A DNA stretch of 64,000 bases, from NCBI RefSeq assembly GCF_029892515.1, contig NZ_JARXVF010000007.1:62001-126000 (forward strand), read 5' to 3'. This stretch comes from Pseudaminobacter soli (ex Li et al. 2025). GTDB taxonomy: Bacteria > Pseudomonadota > Alphaproteobacteria > Rhizobiales > Rhizobiaceae. Shown here in pieces: positions 9,909 to 17,811 of this stretch. The notes beneath the pieces are model-generated. The model made no database searches and was not told where the DNA came from. It saw nothing but the letters and a program-made list of their open reading frames with translations. A program made the translations under genes and the position numbers. Positions within the stretch are counted from its first letter, which is position 1, and the number at the start of each line of letters is the position of its first letter.

Positions 9909-10499
9909 ATGGACCGAGGATTCTTCGAACGAAACTCCGTGACTGTGGCACAAGACCTGATCGGAGTTGAAATCCGCACCCATGGGGTCAGCGGCATCAT
10001 CGTCGAGACCGAGGCCTATCGCAGCGACGATCCTGCCTCGCACGCCTTTCGCGGTCGCACCGCGCGCAACGCCGCGATGTTCGGGCCGGCGGGCCACGCC
10101 TATGTCTACCGCTCCTACGGCGTCCATTGGTGCCTGAATTTCGTCTGCCTGCCGGGCAGTGCTGTGCTTATCCGCGCGCTGGAGCCTACGGCCGGCATCG
10201 AGACCATGCAGGCGCGGCGCGGGCTCTCCGACGTCAGGCTGCTGTGCTCCGGCCCCGGAAAACTCTGCCAGGCGCTGGCCATCGACCGCTCACATGACGG
10301 GCTGCCGCTTGACGGCCCCGAGATCACGCTGGCGCCGCGCAACGGCAAGGTCAGCATCGTGGCCGGCCGCCGCATCGGCATCAGCCGCGCCATAGAAAAG
10401 CCCTGGCGCTTCGGGCTCGCCGGCTCACGCTTCGTCAGCCGGCGCTTTGCCCATGAGGAAGCTCAGACGATAGCCTCGGCCTCGATTTCCACCTCGTAG
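9909..10499 (+). CDS. mpg: DNA-3-methyladenine glycosylase (AAG/Mpg family)
   Basis: A 196-residue base-excision repair enzyme that removes alkylated purines such as 3-methyladenine. The family signature is clear: IIVETEAYRSDDPASHAFRG with the catalytic Glu, RNAAMFGPAGHAYVYRSYG, and later LLCSGPGKLCQAL. The ATG at 9909 gives the usual N-terminus (DRGFFERNSVTVAQDLIG); a TTG at 9900 is a possible earlier start. Its last 37 bases overlap the convergent aldo/keto reductase gene, so the two share a 3' end. It is divergent from cytochrome b561. Confidence 0.93.
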   Translation: MDRGFFERNSVTVAQDLIGVEIRTHGVSGIIVETEAYRSDDPASHAFRGRTARNAAMFGPAGHAYVYRSYGVHWCLNFVCLPGSAVLIRALEPTAGIETMQARRGLSDVRLLCSGPGKLCQALAIDRSHDGLPLDGPEITLAPRNGKVSIVAGRRIGISRAIEKPWRFGLAGSRFVSRRFAHEEAQTIASASISTS

Positions 10500-11932
10500 T
10501 CGCCGATCAGGTCACCCGCCTCGATCAGCGTATTGGCGGGCAGCACCTCGCCGAACACGCGGCCGTGCGCGCGCGACACCGGCTCCCATTTGGCGGCGTC
10601 GCGAATGTAGATGCGCGTGCGCGTGACGTCCTCGATGCGGCCGCCGAGCGCGGTGATGGCGGCGGCGATCTTGTCGAGGATGTAGGTAGTCTGCGCGCCT
10701 GCATCGCCCAGCGCCACGCAGCGGTCGGCACCGTGGGTGGCGGTGGTGCCGGAAACGCGGATCACGTCCTTCACCCGCACCGCGCGGCTGAAGCCGGCGA
10801 TGGGCTCCCAGATGCTGCCGGAGGAAACGCGCAGCCGGTCGGGCCGGCCGGGCATGGGCTCGGCCTTGTAGATCGAGGGGATGGCGTCGAGGTGGTGGCT
10901 AAGGTCGCCCGAGGCGGTGAGATACGGCGGACGGCGATATTCGTCGCCGCAGTCGCCGGGAATCGGAGTGGTCGCGGCGAAGGCCTCTTCCAGCCGCGCC
11001 TTGTCCTCGGCGTCTAGCGCGAAGTTGAAGATGTTGAGGTTGTCGGCGCGGTGCTCGCTCTCGCTGATGCGCGCGCCGATGATGGTCGCCGCCACCGCCT
11101 CGTGCTCCAGCACCCAGCGCGATGCGACGTTGGAGATCGACACTCCGTGCTTGCGGCCGATCTCGGCTGCGGCAGCCAGAATGCCCTGGAACGGCGCCCA
11201 GCCGCCGGCGGTGTCAATGAAGCGCTTGTATTTCGAGCGGCTCCAGTCGGGTATCTCGGTCGGCTCGGGCTTGCCCAGCCATTTGTCCGACAGGAAACCG
11301 CCGCACAGCGTGCCATAAGCAAAGAGTTTTGTCCCCGTGCGGGCACAGAGCTCGGAAAGCGCACCAGCGGCGCGGCGGTCGACCAGCGAGAACGAGACCT
11401 GGTTGGTGGCGAGCGGCACGCCATCGGCCAGCGCCACGGCCAGATGCGCGGCATCGAAATTGGTGACGCCGATGGCGCCGATCAGCCCCTCCTCCTTCAG
11501 CCGCGCCATCTCGTGCAGCGCGTCCAACCAGGCCGGATGCTCGAAGGTCCACCAGTGGAACTGGAGCAGGTCGACCTTGTCGACGCCGAGCCTGTCGAGC
11601 CGCTCCTGCACGCCCTTGCGGACGATCTCGGCTGTCATCGGCCCCGGCTCGGGACACCATTTGGTGAAGGCGAGCGGGCGCTTTTCGTTGCTGCCATAGC
11701 GGGCCAGCAGCCGGCCGGTGATGATCTCGGCGCTGCCGTAGTGGTCGGCCATGTCGAAGGTGTCGAAGCCCATCTTCGCATAGGCTTCCAGCGCATCGGC
11801 AGCCTTTTCGGGGTCGAGCGTGGTGCCGTCCTTTTCAAGGTCGGCAACCTGCCACAGCCCGCAAACCAGGCGGCTGATGTTCAATCCGCCATCGAGCTCG
11901 ATGTGGTCAGGAATTCTCTGCATGGGAGGCAC
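10463..11932 (-). CDS. Aldo/keto reductase fused to a C-terminal RidA-like domain
   Basis: A 489-residue two-domain protein. Residues 10-340 form an aldo/keto reductase barrel with the catalytic set Asp/Tyr (FDMADHYGSAE), Lys (AFTKWCPE) and His (LLQFHWWTFE). Residues 365-489 match the RidA/YjgF fold (VIRVSGTTATHG, ILDKIAAAITALGG, YEVEIEAEAIV). The position where RidA deaminases carry the essential Arg (PAR) reads PAN, so imine deaminase activity is doubtful. The gene is last in the livG-livF-livH-livM operon, 3 bases after livM. The longest frame starts at GTG 11932; ATG three codons later is also plausible. It is paralogous to the reductase at 16651-17700. Confidence 0.9.
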   Translation of the reverse strand: MPPMQRIPDHIELDGGLNISRLVCGLWQVADLEKDGTTLDPEKAADALEAYAKMGFDTFDMADHYGSAEIITGRLLARYGSNEKRPLAFTKWCPEPGPMTAEIVRKGVQERLDRLGVDKVDLLQFHWWTFEHPAWLDALHEMARLKEEGLIGAIGVTNFDAAHLAVALADGVPLATNQVSFSLVDRRAAGALSELCARTGTKLFAYGTLCGGFLSDKWLGKPEPTEIPDWSRSKYKRFIDTAGGWAPFQGILAAAAEIGRKHGVSISNVASRWVLEHEAVAATIIGARISESEHRADNLNIFNFALDAEDKARLEEAFAATTPIPGDCGDEYRRPPYLTASGDLSHHLDAIPSIYKAEPMPGRPDRLRVSSGSIWEPIAGFSRAVRVKDVIRVSGTTATHGADRCVALGDAGAQTTYILDKIAAAITALGGRIEDVTRTRIYIRDAAKWEPVSRAHGRVFGEVLPANTLIEAGDLIGDYEVEIEAEAIV

Positions 11933-11935
11933 CGT

Positions 11936-12934
11936 TCATTGCTTGGGAGTTACCGGCTTCGCATCAGTGCGCAAAGCGGAGGAAAGCTTGCCGAGATGGC
12001 GCGACACCACTTTTTCCTCGCCGAGGATGCCGCGCGGGCGCAGGAGCAAGATGGCGCAAAGGGCCACGCCGATCATGACGATCTGCAGGGCTGCCGCACG
12101 CGCCTGCTGGCCGGGCGGGAAGAGTGCGGCGACCGCGCCGGCCGAAGCCGCCCACAGGCCCCAGACCAGCACCGCGCCGAGGATCGCGCCGCGATTGTTG
12201 CCAGAGCCGCCGACGATCAGCATCGCCCAGACCTGGAAGGTCAGCATCGGCAGATAGTTTTCCGGCGCGATGAAGCCGATGAAATGCGCCTGCACAGCAC
12301 CCGCCAGCCCCATGATGCCGCCGCCGATAGCGAAGGCCTGCAGCCGGAATTTCACAGCGCTTTTGCCGAGCGCAAGTGCTGCGGTTTCGTCCTCGCGGAT
12401 GGCGCGCAGCACGCGGCCCCAAGGGCTACGCACCAGCCGCTCCAGCGCAAGGTAAAGCAGCGCCACCACGACGATGAGCACGCCGAGATTGAACAGCGAA
12501 AACAGCAGCGGATCGCCTGCAAGGTTGGCGAAGGGCCGCGGAATGAAGCCGATGCCGAAGGGGCCGCCGGTGATCCGCTCGAGATTGAGCGCGCAGAGCT
12601 GCACCGTCACCGCCACGCCGAAGGTGGCGATGGCGAGATAGTCGGCCCGCAACCTTATCGTCAGCGCGCCGATGAGGAAGGCGATCAGCGCCGCCGCTAG
12701 CGCCCCGCCCAGCCAGCCGACGAGGATCGGCATGTCGAAGCCGCCGAAGCGGTTGGCTGTGTCGGGCGTGGTTAAGAGCGCCGAGACATAGGCGCCTATG
12801 GCGACGAAGCCGGCGATTCCGACATTGAACAGGCCCGTCTGCCCCCACTGAACATTGAGGCCCAGGCACATGATGGCGTAGGTCAACGCCATGGTGAGGA
12901 AGAAACAGCCGTAGCCGATCAGCTCGACGCTCAT
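11936..12934 (-). CDS. livM: Branched-chain amino acid-type ABC transporter permease LivM
   Basis: A 332-residue inner-membrane permease with about nine hydrophobic segments and the LivM signature (GQTGLFNVGIAGFVAIGAYV near residue 37 and ALGKSAVKFRLQAFAIGGGIMG later, the ATPase-contact loop). The ATG overlaps the livH stop by 4 bases. With livH, livF, livG and the binding protein at 17812-19077 it forms a complete importer. The solute is unknown: systems of this family also carry urea, amides, aromatic acids and other small compounds. Confidence 0.93.
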   Translation of the reverse strand: MSVELIGYGCFFLTMALTYAIMCLGLNVQWGQTGLFNVGIAGFVAIGAYVSALLTTPDTANRFGGFDMPILVGWLGGALAAALIAFLIGALTIRLRADYLAIATFGVAVTVQLCALNLERITGGPFGIGFIPRPFANLAGDPLLFSLFNLGVLIVVVALLYLALERLVRSPWGRVLRAIREDETAALALGKSAVKFRLQAFAIGGGIMGLAGAVQAHFIGFIAPENYLPMLTFQVWAMLIVGGSGNNRGAILGAVLVWGLWAASAGAVAALFPPGQQARAAALQIVMIGVALCAILLLRPRGILGEEKVVSRHLGKLSSALRTDAKPVTPKQ

Positions 12935-13842
12935 TCGGGCCTCCCGAACAGGCCCTGCGGCCGTACCAAAAGCACCAGCACAAGAATGACGAAGGCAATT
13001 GCCGCGCGCCATTCGGCACCGACCAACTGCACCGCGAAGGCTTCCGCCAGACCGACGATCAGGCCGGCCAGCATCGCGCCCGGCACGCTGCCGATGCCGC
13101 CGAGGATCGCAGCGGCAAACAGCGGCAGAAGAAGGTCGAAGCCCATATAGGGGCGAATCTGCACAAGCAGGCCGGCCATGACGCCAGCGACGCATGCCAG
13201 CCCCGCACCGAGCACCCAGACCGTGCGCACCACCTTACGCACGTCGATGCCCACGACGCCTGACAGCTGCTGGTTTTCGCTGACAGCGCGCATGGAGCGG
13301 CCGATGGCCGTGCGCGTGAGCAGGAGATGCACAGACACGACCAGCACCACCGCCAGACCGAGCGACAGCATCTGGTCGGGCGTGGCCCTGAGGCCGCCGC
13401 CGAGCGGCAGCGCGATCTGCAGCGCCTTGGTGTAGTAGGCCGGCTTGGAGGTGAAGATGAATTCGAGCAGGCTGCGCAGCGTCAGCGCCGCGCCAAAGCT
13501 CGCCATCACCATGATGATGACCGTTCCGCGCTGCGCCCGTAGCCGGCCGAACAGCAGTGCATCCACCACCAGCGCCAGCCCGCCGGTGAGCGCCACCGCC
13601 ACCACCGCCGCGATCGGCAGCGACCAGCCGAAGGAGAACGGACCTATCGGCGTCAGAAGGCCACCCGACAGGTAGCCCAGCGCACTACTGACAGCGAGCG
13701 CGATATAGGCGCCCCAGGAGATGAATTCGCCATGGGCGAAATTGGCAAAGCGCAGGATCGAATAGGTGAGCGTGACGCCGATGGCGCCAAGCCCGATCAT
13801 CGAGCCGGTGATCAGCCCGTCCATGAGTGCCTGCGGGTTCAT
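12931..13842 (-). CDS. livH: Branched-chain amino acid-type ABC transporter permease LivH
   Basis: A 303-residue permease with the LivH N-terminal signature (GLGAIGVTLTYSILRFANFAHGEFI) and the conserved AIGRSMRAVSENQQLSGVVGI loop that contacts the ATPases. Overlaps of 4 bases with livF upstream and livM downstream indicate one tightly coupled operon. It pairs with LivM to form the membrane channel of the importer. Confidence 0.94.
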   Translation of the reverse strand: MNPQALMDGLITGSMIGLGAIGVTLTYSILRFANFAHGEFISWGAYIALAVSSALGYLSGGLLTPIGPFSFGWSLPIAAVVAVALTGGLALVVDALLFGRLRAQRGTVIIMVMASFGAALTLRSLLEFIFTSKPAYYTKALQIALPLGGGLRATPDQMLSLGLAVVLVVSVHLLLTRTAIGRSMRAVSENQQLSGVVGIDVRKVVRTVWVLGAGLACVAGVMAGLLVQIRPYMGFDLLLPLFAAAILGGIGSVPGAMLAGLIVGLAEAFAVQLVGAEWRAAIAFVILVLVLLVRPQGLFGRPE

Positions 13843-14585
13843 GGCGTCACCGTTTTCGGTTCGCGGCGCGCGCCGAGATAGAGCTCGGCCACGATCGGGT
13901 CGTCGCCCAGCGTCGCGGCCGGGCCTTCATGGCGCAGCCGCCCCTCGACGAGGATGACGGCGCGGTCGGCAATGGCCAGCGCCGCCTTCACATTCTGCTC
14001 CACGAGCACGATGGTGACGCCCGTTTCGTTGATCTGTTTCAGCCGGGCAAAAACTTCCGACACGATCTTGGGCGACAGGCCGGCCGACGGCTCGTCAAGG
14101 ATCAGCACCGACGGCTCGACGATCAGCGCCCGCGCCACTGCCAGCATCTGCCGCTGGCCGCCCGAGAGCTGGCCAGCACGCAGCGAAGGCCGCGAGCCAA
14201 GATCGGGGAACATGGCGTAGAGGTCGGCGATGCGGCGGGCGCGCTTTTCCTTGGGCAGGATGTTGGCGGCCAAAAGCAGGTTGTCGTTGATCGACATCGT
14301 GCCAAAAATGTTCTCGGTCTGCGGCACGAAGGCCAGGCCGTGCCTGATCTTCTCATGTGCAGGCACAGCGGTGATGTGGAGGCCGCCAAGCGCGGTGGTG
14401 CCCGAATGGATCGGCACCAGCCCGGCAATCGCCTTGACGAAGGTGGACTTGCCGGCACCGTTCGGGCCCAGCACCACCACCAGCTCGCCCTGTTTCACGT
14501 CGAGGTCGACGCCGCGCACGATGGGCAGGTCGCGCTCGTAGCCGGCGACCAGCGCACGCGTGGAAAGAGCAATCTGACCGCTCAT
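13839..14585 (-). CDS. livF: ABC transporter ATP-binding protein LivF
   Basis: A 248-residue ATPase with Walker A (LGPNGAGKST, near residue 39), Q-loop (FVPQTENIF), the LSGGQRQM signature, and Walker B with its catalytic Glu (VLILDEPSAGLSP). It then has the LivF-type LVEQN and H-loop-like end. The start overlaps the livG stop (ATGA). The longer frame upstream is antisense-free but lies inside livG and is not used. It powers solute import together with LivG. Confidence 0.94.
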   Translation of the reverse strand: MSGQIALSTRALVAGYERDLPIVRGVDLDVKQGELVVVLGPNGAGKSTFVKAIAGLVPIHSGTTALGGLHITAVPAHEKIRHGLAFVPQTENIFGTMSINDNLLLAANILPKEKRARRIADLYAMFPDLGSRPSLRAGQLSGGQRQMLAVARALIVEPSVLILDEPSAGLSPKIVSEVFARLKQINETGVTIVLVEQNVKAALAIADRAVILVEGRLRHEGPAATLGDDPIVAELYLGARREPKTVTP

Positions 14586-15394
14586 GCCGCGACCCCGCCG
14601 AGATAGGCTTCGATGACTGCGGGATCTCGCGCCACCACGTCCGGCGCGCCTTCCGTCAGATATTTGCCGGTGGCCATGACAACGACGCGCCCGCACAGCC
14701 GCGCCACTATTTCCATATTGTGCTCGATGAGCAGGATCGACTTGCCCTGCGCGTTGAGCTCCAGCACACGGTCGATGATGAGTTCCAGAAGGCTCGGATT
14801 GACGCCGGCGGCCGGTTCGTCGAGCAGGATCGCCTCGGGATCGGCCATCAGGATGCGCGCGAGTTCCAGAAGCTTGCGCTGGCCGCCGGAAAGCACCCGT
14901 CCCGGCTCGCTCTCCAGCCCCGAAAGCCTCACGAAGTTGAGCAGCGACCGCGCCTTCTCCACCGCCGCCCGCTCCTGCGCCGCAACGCGGCCGGGCTGCA
15001 AAAAGTTCTTCCATATCTGCTCGCCGGCCTGGCCCTGCCCGCCGGTCAGCACGTTTTCCAGCACCGTCATTTCGGCAAAGGGCCGCGGGATCTGGAAGGT
15101 GCGGCCAACGCCGCGCGCAATGCGCCGCTCCGGCCCTTCCTGCGCCACTTCCCGGCCGCTGACGCGGATGGAACCGGAGCTCGGCTTCAGGCTGCCCGCC
15201 AGAAGGTTGAACAATGTGGTCTTGCCGGCGCCGTTCGGCCCGATCAGCCCGGCCATCTCGCCGCGCCGCAGAGTGATCGACATGCCATCGACGGCGCGCA
15301 CGCCGCCAAACCGTTTGACGAGGTCGCGCGCCTCGATGAGGGGCGGAGCCTCGGCGTCTCTTGGACCGTTATGGGCGTGGGCGGCGGTCGGCAT
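14582..15394 (-). CDS. livG: ABC transporter ATP-binding protein LivG
   Basis: A 270-residue ATPase with Walker A (GPNGAGKTT), LSGGQRKLLELAR signature, Walker B (AILLDEPAAGVNP) and the switch His in LLIEHNME. The start at ATG 15394 is chosen because the protein from there has the normal LivG N-terminus; upstream in-frame codons run through the regulatory region that holds the palindrome at 15426-15437. It is the first gene of the livGFHM-reductase operon, divergent from the GntR regulator gene. Confidence 0.93.
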   Translation of the reverse strand: MPTAAHAHNGPRDAEAPPLIEARDLVKRFGGVRAVDGMSITLRRGEMAGLIGPNGAGKTTLFNLLAGSLKPSSGSIRVSGREVAQEGPERRIARGVGRTFQIPRPFAEMTVLENVLTGGQGQAGEQIWKNFLQPGRVAAQERAAVEKARSLLNFVRLSGLESEPGRVLSGGQRKLLELARILMADPEAILLDEPAAGVNPSLLELIIDRVLELNAQGKSILLIEHNMEIVARLCGRVVVMATGKYLTEGAPDVVARDPAVIEAYLGGVAA

Positions 15395-15425
15395 CCGGTT
15401 CTGACACCAAATTCTGATAGATGAT

Positions 15426-15437
15426 GTTTGATCAAAC
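15426..15437. promoter_or_regulatory. Perfect palindrome GTTTGATCAAAC, probable GntR operator
   Basis: A 12-bp perfect palindrome sits in the 180-base gap between the divergent livG and gntR genes. FCD-type GntR regulators commonly bind short palindromes next to their own gene. Binding by the adjacent regulator is inferred. Confidence 0.65.
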
Positions 15438-15574
15438 TTTACATCAGACCTGAATGCAACTAAAAATTTGCCGTCGCAGCAAACTGCATCCGAGTTTCGA
15501 ATGGCGGTACCCATGCCCGATCGGAGACATCAGCAACGCAGACAGGGCCGCTCGCCTTGCCGGGAGCTGTTGCC

Positions 15575-16297
15575 ATGAGCAACCGCGGCGCGCTCTCCCC
15601 CGTCGGCCGCGAAACGCTGCACGATCGCGTCTACGCCGAACTGCGCCGTTCGCTGATCTACGGCATGTTCGACGCCGGCGAGATGCTGCGCATCCAGGAC
15701 CTTGCCGCCACGCTCCAGACCAGCACCATGCCGGTGCGCGAGGCGCTCGGCCGGCTGGTGTCGGAACAGGCGCTGGAAGCGCTGCCCAACCGCTCGGTCC
15801 GCGTTCCCGTCATCACCCGCGACCGGCTGGAAGACCTCGCACGCGCCCGCTGCCTGATCGAGGGCCAGATCACCGCGCTGGCGCTGCCCAATCTCACCGA
15901 CGAGGATTTCGTCCGGCTCAAAGAACTGACCGTGGCCTGCGAAGAAGCATTTCGCAGCCATGACGACGAGATCGACAAGGCGCAGGCAACGTCCGAGCTG
16001 AACCACGCCTTCCATTTCTACATCTACCGCGCCGCCGGCTCGGTCGTGTTGATCCCGATCGTGGAAAGCCTCTGGCTGCAGTCCGGCCCCTATGTCCGCG
16101 CGGCCGCCCATATCCACGACGAGTTCCGCGATATTTCGGCGACCCATCATCACTGGGCGCTGATCGAGGCGCTGGAGCGCGGCGACACCGCAGGCTCGGT
16201 CAAGGCGCTGACCGACGACATCACCCGATCTTTCAATCTCATTCGCGGCCGCCTCGACGCCGAGGAAGCCGCAGAAAGGGCCACGAACAATGGCTGA
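15575..16297 (+). CDS. GntR-family transcriptional regulator (FadR subfamily, FCD domain)
   Basis: A 240-residue regulator. The N-terminal winged helix (LHDRVYAELRRSLIYGMF, then MPVREALGRLVSEQALE) is followed by an all-helical FCD ligand domain. That domain carries metal/ligand-type residues, including the D...H pattern in ELNHAFHFYIYRAA and THHHWALIEALERGD. ATG 15575 is preceded by GGGAG at 15562-15566; a TTG at 15557 is an alternative. It heads a plus-strand unit that overlaps the next gene by 8 bases and is divergent from livG. It probably controls both units through the palindrome at 15426, responding to a small carboxylate or amine ligand. Confidence 0.9.
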   Translation: MSNRGALSPVGRETLHDRVYAELRRSLIYGMFDAGEMLRIQDLAATLQTSTMPVREALGRLVSEQALEALPNRSVRVPVITRDRLEDLARARCLIEGQITALALPNLTDEDFVRLKELTVACEEAFRSHDDEIDKAQATSELNHAFHFYIYRAAGSVVLIPIVESLWLQSGPYVRAAAHIHDEFRDISATHHHWALIEALERGDTAGSVKALTDDITRSFNLIRGRLDAEEAAERATNNG

Positions 16298-16640
16298 CGC
16301 CAAGGACGATTCCTTCGAGCTCTACGACCTGCGCGTGGAAGTGGTCGCGCCCGAAGGCGGCGCCATCTACTGCGGCGCCAAGGTCGGCGACTATTTCGAG
16401 CTGCACGGGGAGATGCTGCACCTGCCACCCGGCCAGGCCTTTTCCATCTATTCGCTGGCCTCGCTCCTACCGCTACTGCCGGCCAAGCAGCGGCCGACCC
16501 ACAAGAACGACTGGATGAGCACGGACGCCGAAGTGGCCTGCCCAGACCCCAACTGCACTTCGCGCTTCCGCATCACCCGCACCGGCCTGCGCCGCTTCAG
16601 CCACGCCGCCACCACGGCGGTGCCGCTTCAGGACGATTGA
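16290..16640 (+). CDS. TIGR04076-family protein of unknown function
   Basis: A 116-residue protein with the layout of the TIGR04076 family: an N-terminal strand pair (LRVEVVAPEGGAIYCGAKVGDYFEL), a small hydrophobic helix region (FSIYSLASLLPLLPAKQR), and a C-terminal part with two cysteines (ACPDPNC). Function is not known for the family. It overlaps the gntR stop by 8 bases and lies 10 bases before the aldo/keto reductase, so it is part of this catabolic unit. It might bind a metal through its cysteines; that is a guess. Confidence 0.8.
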   Translation: MADAKDDSFELYDLRVEVVAPEGGAIYCGAKVGDYFELHGEMLHLPPGQAFSIYSLASLLPLLPAKQRPTHKNDWMSTDAEVACPDPNCTSRFRITRTGLRRFSHAATTAVPLQDD

Positions 16641-16650
16641 GACGAACAGC

Positions 16651-17700
16651 ATGCAAAGAACCAACCTGACACCGGACTATGAAATCTCGCGCGTCATCCG
16701 CGGCGGCTGGCAGATGGCCAGCGGCCACGGCGCGCTGGTGAGCGAGGACCCGGTGTCCGACATGGTGGCCTTTGCCGATGCCGGCATCACCACCTTCGAC
16801 TGCGCCGATATCTACACCGGTGTGGAGGAGCTGATCGGCCGCTTCCGCCTGCATTACCGTGACGTCCGCGGGCAGGACGCGCTGGACAGGATCAAGGTGC
16901 ACACCAAATTCGTGCCAGACCTCGACGTGCTGCCGCGCATCACCAAGTCCTATGTCGAAGGCGTCATCGACCAGTCGCTGCGCAGGCTGAACCTCGAGCG
17001 GCTCGACCTCGTCCAGTTCCACTGGTGGGACTATGACGCGCCGCTCTGGCTGGAAACGGCACAGTGGCTGGGCGAACTGCGCCAGGCCGGCAAGATCCAC
17101 AATATCGGCGCCACCAATTTCGACACCGACCACATGGTCGATATCGCCACGGCGGGCGTGCCGCTGGTGTCGATGCAGGTGCAGTATTCGCTGCTCGACA
17201 CCCGCCCCGCCAAGCGCATGGCGGCAGCGGCAGGCGACCATGGCGTTTCCTTCCTCTGCTACGGCACGGTGGCCGGCGGCTTCCTCAGCGACCAGTGGCT
17301 GGGCTTGCGCGAGCCGGACGACGCGCTCGAAAACCGCTCGCTGGTCAAATACAAGCTGATCATCGACGATTTCGGCGGCTGGGACCTGTTCCAGACGCTG
17401 CTGAAGACGCTGCGCGGCATCGCCGACCGGCACGGCACCGACATCGCCACGGTGGCGAGTGCGGCCATGCTCAAGCGGCCGGGCGTTGCCGGTGTCATCG
17501 TCGGCGCGCGCAACCGCTCGCACCTGCCCTCCAACCTGGCGATCTCTGATCTCCAGCTGACCGCCGAGGATCACGGGCTGATCAATGGCGTGCTTGCTGA
17601 GGCGAACAAAATCGAGGGCGACGTCTACACGCTGGAGCGCGACCGCCACGGCCGCCACGGTTCGATCATGAAATACAATCTCAACAAGGGAGCCGCCTGA
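16651..17700 (+). CDS. Aldo/keto reductase
   Basis: A 349-residue NADPH-type reductase with the AKR catalytic residues: Asp and Tyr (FDCADIYTGVEE), Lys (KVHTKFVPD) and His (DLVQFHWWDYD). The unusual FHWW sequence is shared with the reductase domain at 10463-11932, and the two proteins align along their length (FLSDQWLG versus FLSDKWLG, GGW near residue 240). They are therefore paralogues placed on either side of the GntR/liv control region. The substrate is presumably a carbonyl intermediate of the compound taken up by the Liv-type importer. Confidence 0.92.
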   Translation: MQRTNLTPDYEISRVIRGGWQMASGHGALVSEDPVSDMVAFADAGITTFDCADIYTGVEELIGRFRLHYRDVRGQDALDRIKVHTKFVPDLDVLPRITKSYVEGVIDQSLRRLNLERLDLVQFHWWDYDAPLWLETAQWLGELRQAGKIHNIGATNFDTDHMVDIATAGVPLVSMQVQYSLLDTRPAKRMAAAAGDHGVSFLCYGTVAGGFLSDQWLGLREPDDALENRSLVKYKLIIDDFGGWDLFQTLLKTLRGIADRHGTDIATVASAAMLKRPGVAGVIVGARNRSHLPSNLAISDLQLTAEDHGLINGVLAEANKIEGDVYTLERDRHGRHGSIMKYNLNKGAA

Positions 17701-17811
17701 GAGCCGCGCCCGCGGGAGACGGCGCGGGAGTTTTCAGAACTTTCAAGACAAAACGCCAAACAGCGGCCGTGCAGGTGACCAAACCGGCCGCCACAACCAA
17801 GGGGAACTGAA

